A DNA stretch of 64,000 nt from JBBILO01 sp037444855 (GTDB taxonomy: Bacteria > Patescibacteriota > Microgenomatia > UBA1406 > GWC2-37-13), in contig JBBILO010000002.1 of NCBI GenBank assembly GCA_037444855.1, positions 41,697 through 105,696 of the forward strand, given 5' to 3'. The notes beneath the pieces are model-generated. The model did not search any database, had not been told where the DNA came from, and saw nothing but the letters and a program-made list of their open reading frames with translations. How positions within the stretch are numbered: position 1 is the first letter of the stretch; every line of letters begins with the position of its first letter. The translations under genes and the position numbers were made by a program. Below, in pieces: positions 63,222 through 64,000 of this stretch.

Positions 63222-64000
<779 letters not shown>

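Overview
The window is AT-rich, densely packed bacterial chromosome with short intergenic gaps, many start/stop overlaps (ATGA type) and standard stop usage including TGA. It encodes peptidoglycan genes, a full F-type ATP synthase, nucleotide excision repair, GatCAB amidotransferase, tRNAs mostly without an encoded CCA, and a surface-polysaccharide cluster. The small streamlined proteins, the reduced subunits (delta subunit, UvrC) and the apparent separation of the 23S rRNA gene from 16S suggest a Patescibacteria/CPR genome, possibly of the Microgenomates side. This placement is inference, because no phylogenetic marker was compared.

Layout. 1-3477 (minus): ftsW (cut by the window edge), murD and murL, a peptidoglycan precursor block in which D-glutamate is probably made on the nucleotide precursor. 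3585-8847 (plus): ileS, rodA, rplU, rpmA and a ParB-like HTH protein whose end overlaps convergent lepB. 9733-14494: tRNA-Val, a small secreted protein, a long modular propeller-lipase surface protein and a GT-C membrane glycosyltransferase. 14638-22199 (plus): polysaccharide operon with a methyltransferase, two GT2 enzymes, a GT2-flippase fusion, two GT4 enzymes and an O-antigen ligase/polymerase-like protein. 22196-24155 (minus): Ig-like membrane protein directly abutting tRNA-Thr, tRNA-Gly, and a LysM protein. 24397-28149 (plus): lemA, htpX, murT, gatD. 28351-34629: gatC-gatA-gatB-dnaE. 34641-40750: a broken atpZ-like remnant followed by atpBEFHAGDC, then pyrG. 42693-53112: uvrB-uvrA, a transglutaminase-like protein, a short uvrC, a small membrane protein, secG and a peptide-type solute-binding protein. 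53584-53993 (minus): four tRNAs (two Leu, Arg, Thr). 54111-61273 (plus): PEP synthase, an enolase homologue lacking key catalytic residues, topA, ruvA, ruvB. 61378-62832 (minus): tRNA-Glu, a membrane protein, yraN, rplS. 62952-64000 (plus): consensus promoter, tRNA-Ala and the 5' part of 23S rRNA.

How the parts fit. Mur enzymes, SEDS proteins, MurT/GatD and LysM indicate an amidated peptidoglycan wall. The polysaccharide cluster, GT-C enzyme and anchored secreted proteins decorate the surface. GatCAB implies tRNA-dependent amidation. Several genes have a TATAAT box 6-9 nt before the start codon, and two of them also have a -35 box at 17 nt, so leaderless mRNAs are likely, while only a few genes carry a strong Shine-Dalgarno sequence. 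The points most worth a second look are the enolase-like protein with a lost proton-donor Glu, the 74-residue ATP synthase delta subunit beside an atpZ remnant with two in-frame TAA codons, the GT2-flippase and propeller-lipase fusions, the murD-murL pair, and the tRNA that ends one base before a start codon.
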